Assembly (NCBI RefSeq): GCF_000011065.1
Contig: NC_004663.1
Span: forward strand, 1,984,001 to 2,048,000
Origin: Bacteroides thetaiotaomicron VPI-5482
GTDB taxonomy: Bacteria; Bacteroidota; Bacteroidia; Bacteroidales; Bacteroidaceae
Reading direction: 5' to 3'
Length of the DNA stretch: 64,000 nucleotides
Below are positions 44,474 to 52,425 of this stretch, piece by piece. How positions within the stretch are numbered: the stretch's first letter is position 1; the number at the start of each line of letters is the position of its first letter. The position numbers and the translations under genes were made by a program. The notes beneath the pieces were generated by a model. That model did no database searches. It was not told the DNA's origin and saw nothing but the letters and a program-made list of their open reading frames with translations.

Positions 44474-46321
44474 ATGACCAATATTGAATCTTTACGCCTC
44501 ATCACTGAGGCAGTCGAAACGGCAGGTGCCGACATTGCACCCTCTTACGCCGAGTACGTACAATTAGCATTCGCCATCGCAACAGACTGTGGCGAAGCAG
44601 GACGTGAGTTTTTTCACCGCCTGTGCCGGATATCCGCCAAATATCAGCGCGAGCATGCCGAACGAATGTTCTCCAACGCCCTCATGAAGCAGCATGGAGA
44701 AATACATCTGGGAACGGCTTTTCATCTCGCAGAATCGACAGGAGTGAAAATCTGCCGGGAGGAAGTTATGAACAGCCGAAAAAATGCAGAAAATGCACTA
44801 AATGCACCCTACAATTTCTCCACACACAGGCGCGCGTATAATAAGGAGGAAGAGGAAGAAAACGACAACGACGAAAACGCCAACGCTTCCGAAGAACTCT
44901 CGACAGACAGTGATCCTCTACAACCGCTGCCTACTTTCCCCGAAGCAGACTGGCCTAAAATCCTGATGCTCATTCTGAGCTATGCCACCTCTCCTACACA
45001 ACGGGACATACTCTTGCTCGGAGCACTGACCGCACTAGGAGCTACGATGGAACGCTATGTGAGATGTTCCTATTCCGGAAAATACCAGTCTCCTTGTCTG
45101 CAAACCTTCTTTGTAGCCCCTCCTGCTTCGGGTAAAAGCGGACTTTCACTTATCCGCCTGCTCGTAGAACCTATTCATGACAAAATTCGCCAACAAGTGG
45201 ACGAAGAAATGAAAGCCTACCGGAAAGAAAAGAAAAACTATGAGTTGCTGGGCAAAGAGCATGTCAATACAGAAGCACCTCAGATGCCTCCCAACAAAAT
45301 GTTTCTTATCTCGGGCAATAACAGCGGCACCGGTATTCTGCAAAATATCATGGACGCCAACGGAACAGGACTCATCTGCGAAACCGAAGCGGACACCATC
45401 GCCTCCGCCATCAGTTCCGAATACGGGCATTGGAGCGACACGCTTCGCAAAGCCTTCGACCATGACAGACTGTCCTACAACCGACGTACCGATCAGGAAT
45501 ACCGGGAAGTAAAGAGAATCTTTCTTGCCGTCCTGCTTTCGGGGACACCCGCACAGGTGAGAGCCCTCATCCCGTCGGCAGAGAACGGACTTTTCTCCCG
45601 CCAACTGTTCTACTACATGCACGGCATCTATACATGGGCTGACCAGTTTGCGTGCGGAGAGATAGATCTGGACGAAATCTTCAGGTCCATAGGCAGGGAT
45701 TGGCAACTAAAGCTGGATATACTGAAAGAACACGGCATCCATACGCTTCGCCTCACCGACGAGCAGAAAAAGGAATTCAACGCTCTCTTCTCCGATTTGT
45801 TTTTCCGTTCGGACATTGCCAATGGCAACGAAATGAGAAGTTTCATAGCCCGTCTGGCTGTCAATATCTGCCGCATCATGTCAACGATAGCCATGTTGCG
45901 GGTGTTGGAAATCCCCCAACCCTATCAGCTTAAGAGTTCTGACAGATACGCTCCCGTTCCGGACAAGGAAATTCCCACAGATAACGTCAAGGACGGCATT
46001 ATTACCCGTTGGGATATAACTATCACTCCTGAAGACTTTAAAGCTGTTCTTGGGCTTGTAAAGCCTCTCTATCGGCATGCCACGCATATATTATCTTTCC
46101 TTCCATCTTCGGAAATCCCACACAGGGCCAATGCCGACCGTGACGCCTTCTTCGATGCGCTGGGTGACGAGTTCACCCGTACACAGTTGACGGAACAGGC
46201 TACAGCTATGGGAATCAAACCCAACACTGCACTCTCCTGGCTGAGACGTCTCGTAAAAAAGGGACTCTTTGCCATGAAAGAAAAGGGGACTTACGTACGC
46301 GCACGTGTGTGCGTGTGTTAG
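44474..46321 (+). CDS. DUF3987 helicase-like P-loop protein with PriCT-like N-terminus
   Basis: A 615-residue protein. Residues about 10-95 resemble a primase C-terminal-2 (PriCT_2) helical domain (SYAEYVQLAFAIATDCGEAGREFF). A low-complexity acidic linker, mostly Glu/Asp/Asn, occupies about 118-150. The P-loop ATPase part has Walker A in APPASGKSG near 215 and an acidic Walker B-like GLICETEADT near 300, then FDHDRLSYNRRTD. The C-terminus may carry a winged-helix segment (TRTQLTEQATAMGIKPNTALSWLRRLVKKGLF). This matches the DUF3987 family seen in mobile-element replication cassettes. The ATG at 44474 is preferred over 44450, which lies in the repeat spacer. Confidence 0.78.
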   Translation: MTNIESLRLITEAVETAGADIAPSYAEYVQLAFAIATDCGEAGREFFHRLCRISAKYQREHAERMFSNALMKQHGEIHLGTAFHLAESTGVKICREEVMNSRKNAENALNAPYNFSTHRRAYNKEEEEENDNDENANASEELSTDSDPLQPLPTFPEADWPKILMLILSYATSPTQRDILLLGALTALGATMERYVRCSYSGKYQSPCLQTFFVAPPASGKSGLSLIRLLVEPIHDKIRQQVDEEMKAYRKEKKNYELLGKEHVNTEAPQMPPNKMFLISGNNSGTGILQNIMDANGTGLICETEADTIASAISSEYGHWSDTLRKAFDHDRLSYNRRTDQEYREVKRIFLAVLLSGTPAQVRALIPSAENGLFSRQLFYYMHGIYTWADQFACGEIDLDEIFRSIGRDWQLKLDILKEHGIHTLRLTDEQKKEFNALFSDLFFRSDIANGNEMRSFIARLAVNICRIMSTIAMLRVLEIPQPYQLKSSDRYAPVPDKEIPTDNVKDGIITRWDITITPEDFKAVLGLVKPLYRHATHILSFLPSSEIPHRANADRDAFFDALGDEFTRTQLTEQATAMGIKPNTALSWLRRLVKKGLFAMKEKGTYVRARVCVC

Positions 46322-46394
46322 GGATGCCCCGTAAAAGTGCATTTTTGCATCGGTTGATAACTTTGTGTCATAGGGATATAACGTTTTGTAGAAG

Positions 46395-46454
46395 CTAAAG
46401 CACCGCTTTAGATACCATAAAGCTATGCTTTAGAAGTCGTAAAGCATAGCTTTA
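46395..46454. repeat. Nested AAAGC/GCTTT inverted repeats
   Basis: A palindrome CTAAAGC-ACC-GCTTTAG lies at 46395-46411. A perfect 15-bp inverted repeat, TAAAGCTATGCTTTA (46418-46432) and its complement (46440-46454), has a 7-base loop. Each 15-mer is also nearly self-complementary. The cluster lies between convergent genes (DUF3987 + and DUF4248 -) and could act as a bidirectional transcription stop. Confidence 0.7.
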
Positions 46455-46519
46455 GCCAATACAAAACGCCCTCGCAGTCTACAACACTTATTACCTGTTA
46501 CCTAATACTTATTACCTGC

Positions 46520-46738
46520 TCATGGTTCGCCCAACGCATCCACGATTGCCCTTACCTCCAACGGAGTGTAAGAACGGTGCTGCGGCTGATAGCCTAAATC
46601 GGACAGGCGTTCCTGAAGACCGGGACAGCGGACAATCCATTTATTCATTTTGCGGTAAGCGGCAATGCCCGTAAGTTCGGGAGAATAAAGCTGTGCCAGT
46701 TCCATACGACCGTAAGCACGTATTTTGAATTCTATCAT
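46520..46738 (-). CDS. DUF4248 family small protein
   Basis: A 72-residue basic protein beginning MIEFKIRAYGRMELAQLYSPEL and containing the WIVRCPGLQERL region, which I recognise as DUF4248. The family is small, Bacteroidetes-specific and of unknown function, and is nearly always found beside HU-like genes like the one at 46958. ELAQLYSPELTGIAAYRKMNKWI resembles a winged-helix or MerR-like DNA-binding segment, so a regulatory role is possible (inference). A minus-strand TACTTTTG at 46766-46773 is a candidate -7 box. Confidence 0.75.
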   Translation of the reverse strand: MIEFKIRAYGRMELAQLYSPELTGIAAYRKMNKWIVRCPGLQERLSDLGYQPQHRSYTPLEVRAIVDALGEP

Positions 46739-46889
46739 GACAAATAAGTTTCTGTTTTACAGTCACAAAAGTAACAAAATATATTCACATTACCTACGTT
46801 TTACCAGGGAATAACAGACTATAACTGACAACAATTGCACATTACCGACTGTCACTGTACACAACCGATTTTTCCGAGTTACAGTATGC

Positions 46890-46897
46890 TATCTTTG
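46890..46897 (+). promoter_or_regulatory. Candidate -7 element for the HU-smalltalk-amidase operon
   Basis: TATCTTTG matches TAnnTTTG, 61 bp before the HU-like ATG at 46958. It faces away from the DUF4248 gene, so the 219-bp spacer is a divergent promoter region. Confidence 0.4.
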
Positions 46898-46957
46898 TGT
46901 CATCGAAAGGGAGAAATCCTCACGAAAGTATGTTTAACTCTTTAAAATTATTATTTT

Positions 46958-47458
46958 ATGATTCGTTACAAAATCTATCAGAACCAGCAAAAGAAAGGCT
47001 TGAATGCGGGCAAGTGGTTCGCCCGGGCGGTAAGCGACGAGACTTTCGATCTTTCCAAACTTGCCGAACATATGTCAAAGCACAATTCACCGTATTCTAG
47101 TGGGGTGATCAAAGGCGTGCTTACTGATATGGTGGACTGCATCAAGGAACTGCTGCTCGACGGCAAAAGTGTGAAAATTGATGATCTAGCCATCTTCGGT
47201 GTAGGAATCCGAAGCAAGGCTGCCGAAACACTGGAAGAGTTCTCATTGGAGAAGAACATCACAGGTATGCGACTCAAAGCACGTGCCACAGGAAACTTAT
47301 CGACAACCAACCTGAAACTCGACAGCCAGCTGAAACAACAGGCAGAGTATCAGAAACCGACAACGCCCGGAGGAGGAGGCTCCGGTTCAGGCAATACCCC
47401 TGATCCGAAACCTAATCCGGACGAAGGAGACGAAGAGGCACCGGACCCGACTGTTTAA
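46958..47458 (+). CDS. HU-like DNA-binding protein with disordered tail (HU-HIG type)
   Basis: A 166-residue protein. Residues 1-125 have the HU/IHF-like arrangement of the gut-specific HU-HIG group (MIRYKIYQNQ start; VIKGVLTDMVDCIKELLLDGKSVKIDDLAIFGVGI near 50-85). It then has a tail rich in Gly, Pro, Asp and Glu (GGGGSGSG, then PDPKPNPDEGDEEAPDP). The acidic, disordered tail is unlike housekeeping HU. Very similar genes are found in many copies per Bacteroides genome, usually with DUF4248 and an amidase. It is the first gene of a short operon with the next two genes. Confidence 0.85.
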   Translation: MIRYKIYQNQQKKGLNAGKWFARAVSDETFDLSKLAEHMSKHNSPYSSGVIKGVLTDMVDCIKELLLDGKSVKIDDLAIFGVGIRSKAAETLEEFSLEKNITGMRLKARATGNLSTTNLKLDSQLKQQAEYQKPTTPGGGGSGSGNTPDPKPNPDEGDEEAPDPTV

Positions 47459-47548
47459 TTCGTAATCTGAACCCTGCCAAAGTCTTTAGCTTATCCCAGC
47501 TAAAGACTCATTAAAAATCAATATTTTTTTCATTTAAAACCAAAAGCT

Positions 47549-47653
47549 ATGAGTAATTCATCATCACGATCCGTATGGAGTTTCATTATCAAAGTAATCA
47601 TCACTGTCGCTACTGCCGTAGGTGGTTTAATAGGAGTACAAAGCTGTATGTAA
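47549..47653 (+). CDS. Smalltalk protein (34-residue membrane peptide)
   Basis: A 34-codon frame beginning MSNSSSRSVWSFIIKVIITV and ending QSCM, with one hydrophobic helix (about 10-28). I recognise it as the family annotated as smalltalk protein, consistently found between HU-like and Amidase_2 genes in Bacteroides. It ends 4 bp before the amidase ATG, so the two are probably translationally coupled. A tiny membrane peptide before a peptidoglycan amidase recalls a holin-endolysin pair, but that is inference. Confidence 0.82.
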   Translation: MSNSSSRSVWSFIIKVIITVATAVGGLIGVQSCM

Positions 47654-47657
47654 ACTT

Positions 47658-48071
47658 ATGCGGACCATCACACTGATTATCATTCATTGCAGTGCCACGC
47701 CGGAGGGAAAATCCCTCTCGGCGGAGGCTTGCCGGCAGGATCATATCCGACATCGGGGATTCCGTGACATCGATTACCATTTCTACATCACACGTGATGG
47801 GGAAATACATCCGGGACGACCGTTAGAGAAGATCGGAGCACATTGCCGGAATCATAACGCACATTCCATAGGAATCTGTTACGAAGGAGGACTGGATGCG
47901 GAAGGACAAGCGAAAGACACACGTACGCTGGCGCAACGAGGGGCGCTGTTAGCTCTACTCCGTGAGCTAAAGAAAAAATTTCCAGAAGCGTTGATTGTAG
48001 GACATCATGATTTAAATCCGATGAAGGAATGTCCGTGTTACCCTTGCGTAGAAGAATACAGGGAATTGTAG
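47658..48071 (+). CDS. N-acetylmuramoyl-L-alanine amidase (Amidase_2)
   Basis: A 137-residue zinc amidase of the T7-lysozyme/PGRP type, cutting the MurNAc-L-Ala bond. Zinc ligands are visible as the His in IIIHCSATPEG (near 10), the His in VGHHDLNPMKECPC near 115, and the Cys shortly after. YHFYITRDGEIHPGRPLEKIGAHC is the conserved core. It has no signal peptide, so it needs another way to reach the wall; the smalltalk peptide 4 bp upstream is a candidate. The size suits phage endolysins. A strong terminator follows at 48109. Confidence 0.93.
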   Translation: MRTITLIIIHCSATPEGKSLSAEACRQDHIRHRGFRDIDYHFYITRDGEIHPGRPLEKIGAHCRNHNAHSIGICYEGGLDAEGQAKDTRTLAQRGALLALLRELKKKFPEALIVGHHDLNPMKECPCYPCVEEYREL

Positions 48072-48108
48072 GTTAGTAAAATCAATCACAACTATCAAGC
48101 TCTTCAAT

Positions 48109-48154
48109 GATTTGTCCCGACCACAAACTGCCGGGACAAATCTTTTATTATTTT
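48109..48154 (+). terminator. Rho-independent terminator after the amidase
   Basis: A perfect 11-bp stem GATTTGTCCCG (48109-48119) / CGGGACAAATC (48132-48142), 12-base loop, followed by TTTTATTATTTT. It closes the HU-smalltalk-amidase operon. Confidence 0.9.
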
Positions 48155-48184
48155 ACCATCTGCGTTTTTTTGCATTCTACATTT

Positions 48185-49750
48185 TTATACTTTTTCAATC
48201 TTCCAATCTCCCAATGTACAACTCTCACTATCAAAGTTGACCGCTACCTTCACTATCGGCAATCCGCACAGAGCAAAACGTTCGGGATAATTCTTCAGGT
48301 TAATCTGCTCCATGGCGACAGTCGCATTCTTATCCAGTTTCAGTTCAAAGGTATACAACGTAGTTTTAGTACGAAGCACCATATCCACCCGTCCACGCGG
48401 AGTACGTACTTCAACATCTACATAGAAACCCAACAGGCTGAATATGATATAGAATATCTGCTGATAATGACCTTCGTATTTCGTATTATCACACTGGGGA
48501 ATGGTGGATAAGAATTCCTGTAAGCGACGTAATGCCGCATCCATATCACCATTCCGAATATCACGGGAAAGATAAGCCACCATGGTATTCGTTTTTTCTG
48601 TAGGCGAAGATACATAATGAGGCAACAAGCTTTTCATTAATCCTATTCTTACTTCCTTATTGGGAATATCAAGCGTATAAAGATTCAGTTCCTCATCATA
48701 CCCTTTAATAGTGATATATCCGCTCTGATACAGTAATGGAGTGATATTTGTCATCGTTTCTGTCGGTGCATCAAAATCTTCTGCTGTAGCCGTTTTCGCC
48801 CCAATTTCAGAAGGTGCTACATCAAATTTATCCAGCATCTTTATCAAATAGGTAGGAGTGCCGCTACCAAACCAATAAGAATTAAATTTTCCATCCGCAA
48901 AAGCATTGAGTAAACTGAACGGATTGTAAATATCAGGTGACGGATAAGTGAAATGATAGCCGTCATAATTCTCTTTCAACTTAAACAATACTTCCTCCGC
49001 AGTAATATTCAATTTGACAGCCAGCCTATCCACATCCTTTTTCATCTGAGTAAGTATCTCATTCCCCGTTATACCACAAATAGCAGCATAAGGCTCATCC
49101 ATGCTGATATTTTTGATGTTATTGAGTTCACTAAAAATACTGAGTTGTGAGAATTTAGTGATACCTGTAAGAAATATATAGCGCAAATAAGGATCACAAG
49201 CTTTCAACGGACTGTAAAAGTTACGCATAACGTCACGCAATACACCCAAGTTCTCCCGTTCGTGTACCACATCCAGCAAAGGAGCGTCATATTCATCAAT
49301 AAGGACCACGACCTTTCTGCCAGTCTGCTCATAAGAACGTTTTATCAAATTAGTTAAACGCAAATTAGGGTCCGTACCTGCTGCGTCAATTCCCAATGTA
49401 CGTTCGTATTCTGCAAGCATGAAGCCTAAAAGGTTCACCAAGCTATCCTTATCCACATGCTTTGCCATACTCATGTCGAAGTGTAGAACCGGATACTGTA
49501 TCCATTCTTTCTCCAGTTTCTCCATCGCCAACCCACGGAACAAATCTTCACGACCGGAAAAATAGCTATGTAACGTAGAAGTAAGCAGTGATTTCCCGAA
49601 ACGACGCGGACGACTCAAAAACATATATTTAGAGGAGGAATGCGTCATCCGGTAAACGTATTCTGTCTTATCTATATAGAGGTAATTTCTCTCCCGAATT
49701 TCCGAAAATGTCTGTATTCCGATGGGATATAACCTTTGCAAATCTTCCAT
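48185..49750 (-). CDS. AAA-ATPase-like / PD-(D/E)XK protein (DUF1703 type)
   Basis: A 521-residue protein. The N-terminal AAA-ATPase_like domain has YIDKTEYVYRM near 25-35, Walker A in SRPRRFGKSLL (Lys 53) and Walker B VVVLIDEYDAPL near 140. The C-terminal PD-(D/E)XK nuclease-like domain (about 430-515) reads GRVDMVL...TFELK, the Asp and Glu-x-Lys of the fold. The family is abundant in Bacteroidetes genomes and its function is unclear; defence or mobile-element origin has been proposed. The frame opens at a GTG (49768), but the ATG at 49750 begins the conserved MEDLQRLYPIGIQTF. A minus-strand TAGTTTTG at 49768-49775 fits a -7 box just upstream. Confidence 0.88.
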   Translation of the reverse strand: MEDLQRLYPIGIQTFSEIRERNYLYIDKTEYVYRMTHSSSKYMFLSRPRRFGKSLLTSTLHSYFSGREDLFRGLAMEKLEKEWIQYPVLHFDMSMAKHVDKDSLVNLLGFMLAEYERTLGIDAAGTDPNLRLTNLIKRSYEQTGRKVVVLIDEYDAPLLDVVHERENLGVLRDVMRNFYSPLKACDPYLRYIFLTGITKFSQLSIFSELNNIKNISMDEPYAAICGITGNEILTQMKKDVDRLAVKLNITAEEVLFKLKENYDGYHFTYPSPDIYNPFSLLNAFADGKFNSYWFGSGTPTYLIKMLDKFDVAPSEIGAKTATAEDFDAPTETMTNITPLLYQSGYITIKGYDEELNLYTLDIPNKEVRIGLMKSLLPHYVSSPTEKTNTMVAYLSRDIRNGDMDAALRRLQEFLSTIPQCDNTKYEGHYQQIFYIIFSLLGFYVDVEVRTPRGRVDMVLRTKTTLYTFELKLDKNATVAMEQINLKNYPERFALCGLPIVKVAVNFDSESCTLGDWKIEKV

Positions 49751-49820
49751 ATCAATTATCTTTTTCACAAAACTACGAAAAAATATCAGATTGACCTATT
49801 ACTTAACAATTCTTCATCTA

Positions 49821-50029
49821 TCATAATAATGCAATCTCTTCTTTCATAACATTTTCATAAAAAGGAGTGACAACTTTCCCCTATATTTTTTAGGTAGAAT
49901 AAAAGGGTTTATTAAAATACCTGTTTCTAATTCTATTTTATAAGGAGGATCAGTAATATTCAACTCATCTTCTGTTGAAACAACTTTTTTATCTACTAAA
50001 ATCAAAGAGATAAAAGTCTCAAATTTCAC
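49821..50029 (-). pseudogene. Decayed minimal nucleotidyltransferase fragment
   Basis: A 61-codon frame (stop near 49844) reads ILVDKKVVSTEDELNITDPPYKIELETGILINPFI, strongly like the second half of MNT-type nucleotidyltransferases of toxin-antitoxin pairs. A one-base shift near 49870 restores the expected ending VTPFYENVMKEEIALL with a TGA at 49821-49823. The N-terminal catalytic GSxxRG and DxD motifs are missing; the region where they should be reads FETFISLILV. It begins only 3 bp after the capsule operon's last gene. I call it a truncated, frameshifted remnant. Confidence 0.6.
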
Positions 50030-50032
50030 TAC

Positions 50033-50659
50033 TCAAAACTTCTTGCCAAAACAAATATTTATAAATGTCTTCACCAAAATCTTAAAATCAAACCACCATG
50101 AGCGATGTTGCAAATAAAACAAATCATATCGGAGACGACGTAACATTTTATCCATCGTATCTGTGTACCCATTGTATAGCGTAGCATACGAAGTTACGCC
50201 CGGTCGTATCTGATACAAAAATACGTAACGAGCATCGTGTTCCATTATCTGATCTATGAAATATTTCCGTTCGGGACGAGGACCAATAAAAGCCATATGT
50301 CCACAAAAGACATTCCAAAGTTGCGGCAATTCATCTAAATGATGTTCACGCAAAAACTTACCGACTTTAGTCAATCGTTCATCTTTCCCACCCTTATATA
50401 GCGCAGGACCCATTTTTTCCGCATCCAAACGCATACTACGGAACTTATAAATATAAAACGGACGTCCGAAACGTCCGATACGTTCCTGCCTGAAGATAGC
50501 CGGACCACCATCTTCCCGTTTCACAGCTATATAGCAGGCTAAAAATAATGGAGAAAAAATAATCATTAATATTCCCGCAATCATGCAATCCCCCACCCGT
50601 TTTACATTGCGCTCAAAAGCATTCATTCCGTCAGGAATGAAAGTTGTTTGTTGTTCCAT
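50033..50659 (-). CDS. Initiating undecaprenyl-phosphate sugar-phosphate transferase
   Basis: A 208-residue bacterial sugar transferase that would place the first sugar-1-phosphate on undecaprenyl phosphate at the inner membrane. It has one membrane segment (about 27-47, MIAGILMIIFSPLFLACYIAV) and the signatures RQERIGRFGRPFYIYKFRSMR near 77-97, HHLDELPQLWNVFCGHMAFIGPRPE near 128-152, and RPGVTSY near 177. It lacks the large N-terminal membrane domain of WbaP/WcaJ, so it is the short monotopic form. As the last gene of the capsule operon, its position is the usual one in Bacteroides capsule loci. Confidence 0.93.
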   Translation of the reverse strand: MEQQTTFIPDGMNAFERNVKRVGDCMIAGILMIIFSPLFLACYIAVKREDGGPAIFRQERIGRFGRPFYIYKFRSMRLDAEKMGPALYKGGKDERLTKVGKFLREHHLDELPQLWNVFCGHMAFIGPRPERKYFIDQIMEHDARYVFLYQIRPGVTSYATLYNGYTDTMDKMLRRLRYDLFYLQHRSWWFDFKILVKTFINICFGKKF

Positions 50660-50687
50660 AAATTATTAATTATAGTTTGGTTAAAGA

Positions 50688-51497
50688 TTATTTTCTCAAA
50701 GCTTTTTTATACAAGATAGCCCGTAAAGAATTGGGCATCATCCTGGTAATCACCCGTATAAAGACATTATAGAGATATTCAGAGAAAGTTATGAATTCTA
50801 AATTTCTCAGCAGATTCTGAAAACGTAGTTCCGTAGTCACATATTTTAAGCCACCTCTTCGTTTAAACATAGCTGATGAAAAACGAAAATATAATAAGCT
50901 CTCTTGGATATTATAAAATTTCGCACCATTCTGTAGCATACGTATCCATAGATAATAATCTTCAAAAAGAGGGAAATGCTGATATCCACCAGCTGCTAAT
51001 ACAGCTTGCTTACGAAACATGATTACCGGATGATTTTCTGGATTACGCTTCTTTGCAAATTGACAAATATCATCATGAACTTCAGGTAATTTTCTTGTAG
51101 AAATAATATTTGAAGTAGTTTCTTCAAACTCATCAATCCATGCTCCTACTACATCCAATTCCGGATGCTCCTGAAAAACCCTTATTTGTTTCTCAAAACG
51201 ATTAGGCTTGGCTATATCGTCTGTATCCATTCGGGCAACTAAATCGTAGGAGCAATGCTTTAAGCCTTCATTTAGAGCTTTACCAAGTCCTTGATTCTGC
51301 TTTAAAGGAACAACTCTAATCTGAAGATATTTAGCAGTATATTCAGTTATTACATTTTCCAACTCAGGCGTAAGCTCTCCATCTTTCACCAATACAACTT
51401 CTGCTAATTGTAAACTTTGATTAAAAAGGCTATCTATTGATTGTCGGAAATAATATGGAGATTCGTTATAATAAACGGATAATAAAACGGAAAACAT
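50688..51497 (-). CDS. GT2 glycosyltransferase (capsule)
   Basis: A 269-residue family 2 glycosyltransferase. N-terminal FSVLLSVYYNESPYYFRQSIDSL starts the GT-A fold, and MDTDDIAKPNRF near 93 holds the DxD nucleotide-sugar site. It is cytoplasmic with a basic C-terminal end. Adds one sugar to the lipid-linked repeat unit; donor and linkage are not deducible. It lies 16 bp after the GT2 upstream. Base composition is AT-rich like the rest of this block. Confidence 0.88.
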   Translation of the reverse strand: MFSVLLSVYYNESPYYFRQSIDSLFNQSLQLAEVVLVKDGELTPELENVITEYTAKYLQIRVVPLKQNQGLGKALNEGLKHCSYDLVARMDTDDIAKPNRFEKQIRVFQEHPELDVVGAWIDEFEETTSNIISTRKLPEVHDDICQFAKKRNPENHPVIMFRKQAVLAAGGYQHFPLFEDYYLWIRMLQNGAKFYNIQESLLYFRFSSAMFKRRGGLKYVTTELRFQNLLRNLEFITFSEYLYNVFIRVITRMMPNSLRAILYKKALRK

Positions 51498-51513
51498 TAA
51501 TTTGAATTCAGAT

Positions 51514-52425
51514 TTATGATAAAGTTTTTCTTAACAATAAAGAAAGTGATATATATATACTCTTGAATAAAGGAAGTATTTTTAATGCCCTTAATGAATA
51601 ATGTTCTTGATAAACTTGATATATCAAAGGATGGTTTAATCTCAAAAATGCCTTACGAGTAGAATTTGAATAGAACAATAAATACATAGCATCTATTTCA
51701 TCTCGTATTTCCTGATAAAAAGATTCTTTTTTCAATAAATGATCAATATAAAAAGCTGCTTGAAGAGTTTCTTCCGCCAAAGTAACAGACCTCTGATGTG
51801 AAGCAGAAGAAGGGTATTGAATATAATTATATAAAGCTTCATTGATTATTTTCACTTTACAAGAGCGTGCTACTAATTGCATATATACTGTTGCATCTTC
51901 ACCAATCCTGAGATGACAAGGAATATACATAGGTTCATCAAACAACTCTCTCCTATATACTTTTGCCCATAGCTCCCAACCATATTTTCCCCTCAAAACT
52001 TTTTTCAAATAATCAATCTTTTCTAATGTTACATTTGCTTCTTGCTTTAACACTTTTTTATTTTTTCGAACCACATGATAACCAGCAATCACTATATCAA
52101 CATTCTTTTCAAAATGACAAATAAATCTCTCTAAGAAATCTGAGACTAACGTATCATCTATATCTAGAAAACTAATATATTCTCCTTGTGCCTCTTTTAT
52201 TCCTCTATTTCGTGCAATAGCAACTCCTTGATTATTCTGGCTATACACAACAAACCTAGAATCACTTTTCGCAAAAGACTGAAGTACAGAAAGTGAATTG
52301 TCCGTACTACCATCATTGATCAAAATTGCCTGCCAATCAGTATATGTTTGCTTTAACAAGGAATATAAACAAGCAGAGATATAACGTTCTCCGTTATACA
52401 CAGGAATAATAAAAGAAATAGTCAT
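51514..52425 (-). CDS. GT2 glycosyltransferase (capsule)
   Basis: A 303-residue GT-A enzyme: TISFIIPVYNGERYISACLYSLLKQ at the start, INDGSTDNS near 36, and SFLDIDDTLVSDF near 88 with the DxD-type motif. The C-terminal third is helical and basic. Its ATG overlaps the stop of the wzy-like gene by four bases (ATGA), indicating translational coupling. Confidence 0.9.
   Translation of the reverse strand: MTISFIIPVYNGERYISACLYSLLKQTYTDWQAILINDGSTDNSLSVLQSFAKSDSRFVVYSQNNQGVAIARNRGIKEAQGEYISFLDIDDTLVSDFLERFICHFEKNVDIVIAGYHVVRKNKKVLKQEANVTLEKIDYLKKVLRGKYGWELWAKVYRRELFDEPMYIPCHLRIGEDATVYMQLVARSCKVKIINEALYNYIQYPSSASHQRSVTLAEETLQAAFYIDHLLKKESFYQEIRDEIDAMYLLFYSNSTRKAFLRLNHPLIYQVYQEHYSLRALKILPLFKSIYISLSLLLRKTLS

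Noticed and set aside
43782..46321. Type IV secretion VirE effector system
   Set aside because: The VirE label refers only to a domain name used for Bacteroidetes primase-like proteins. No T-DNA, relaxase or secretion genes are seen.
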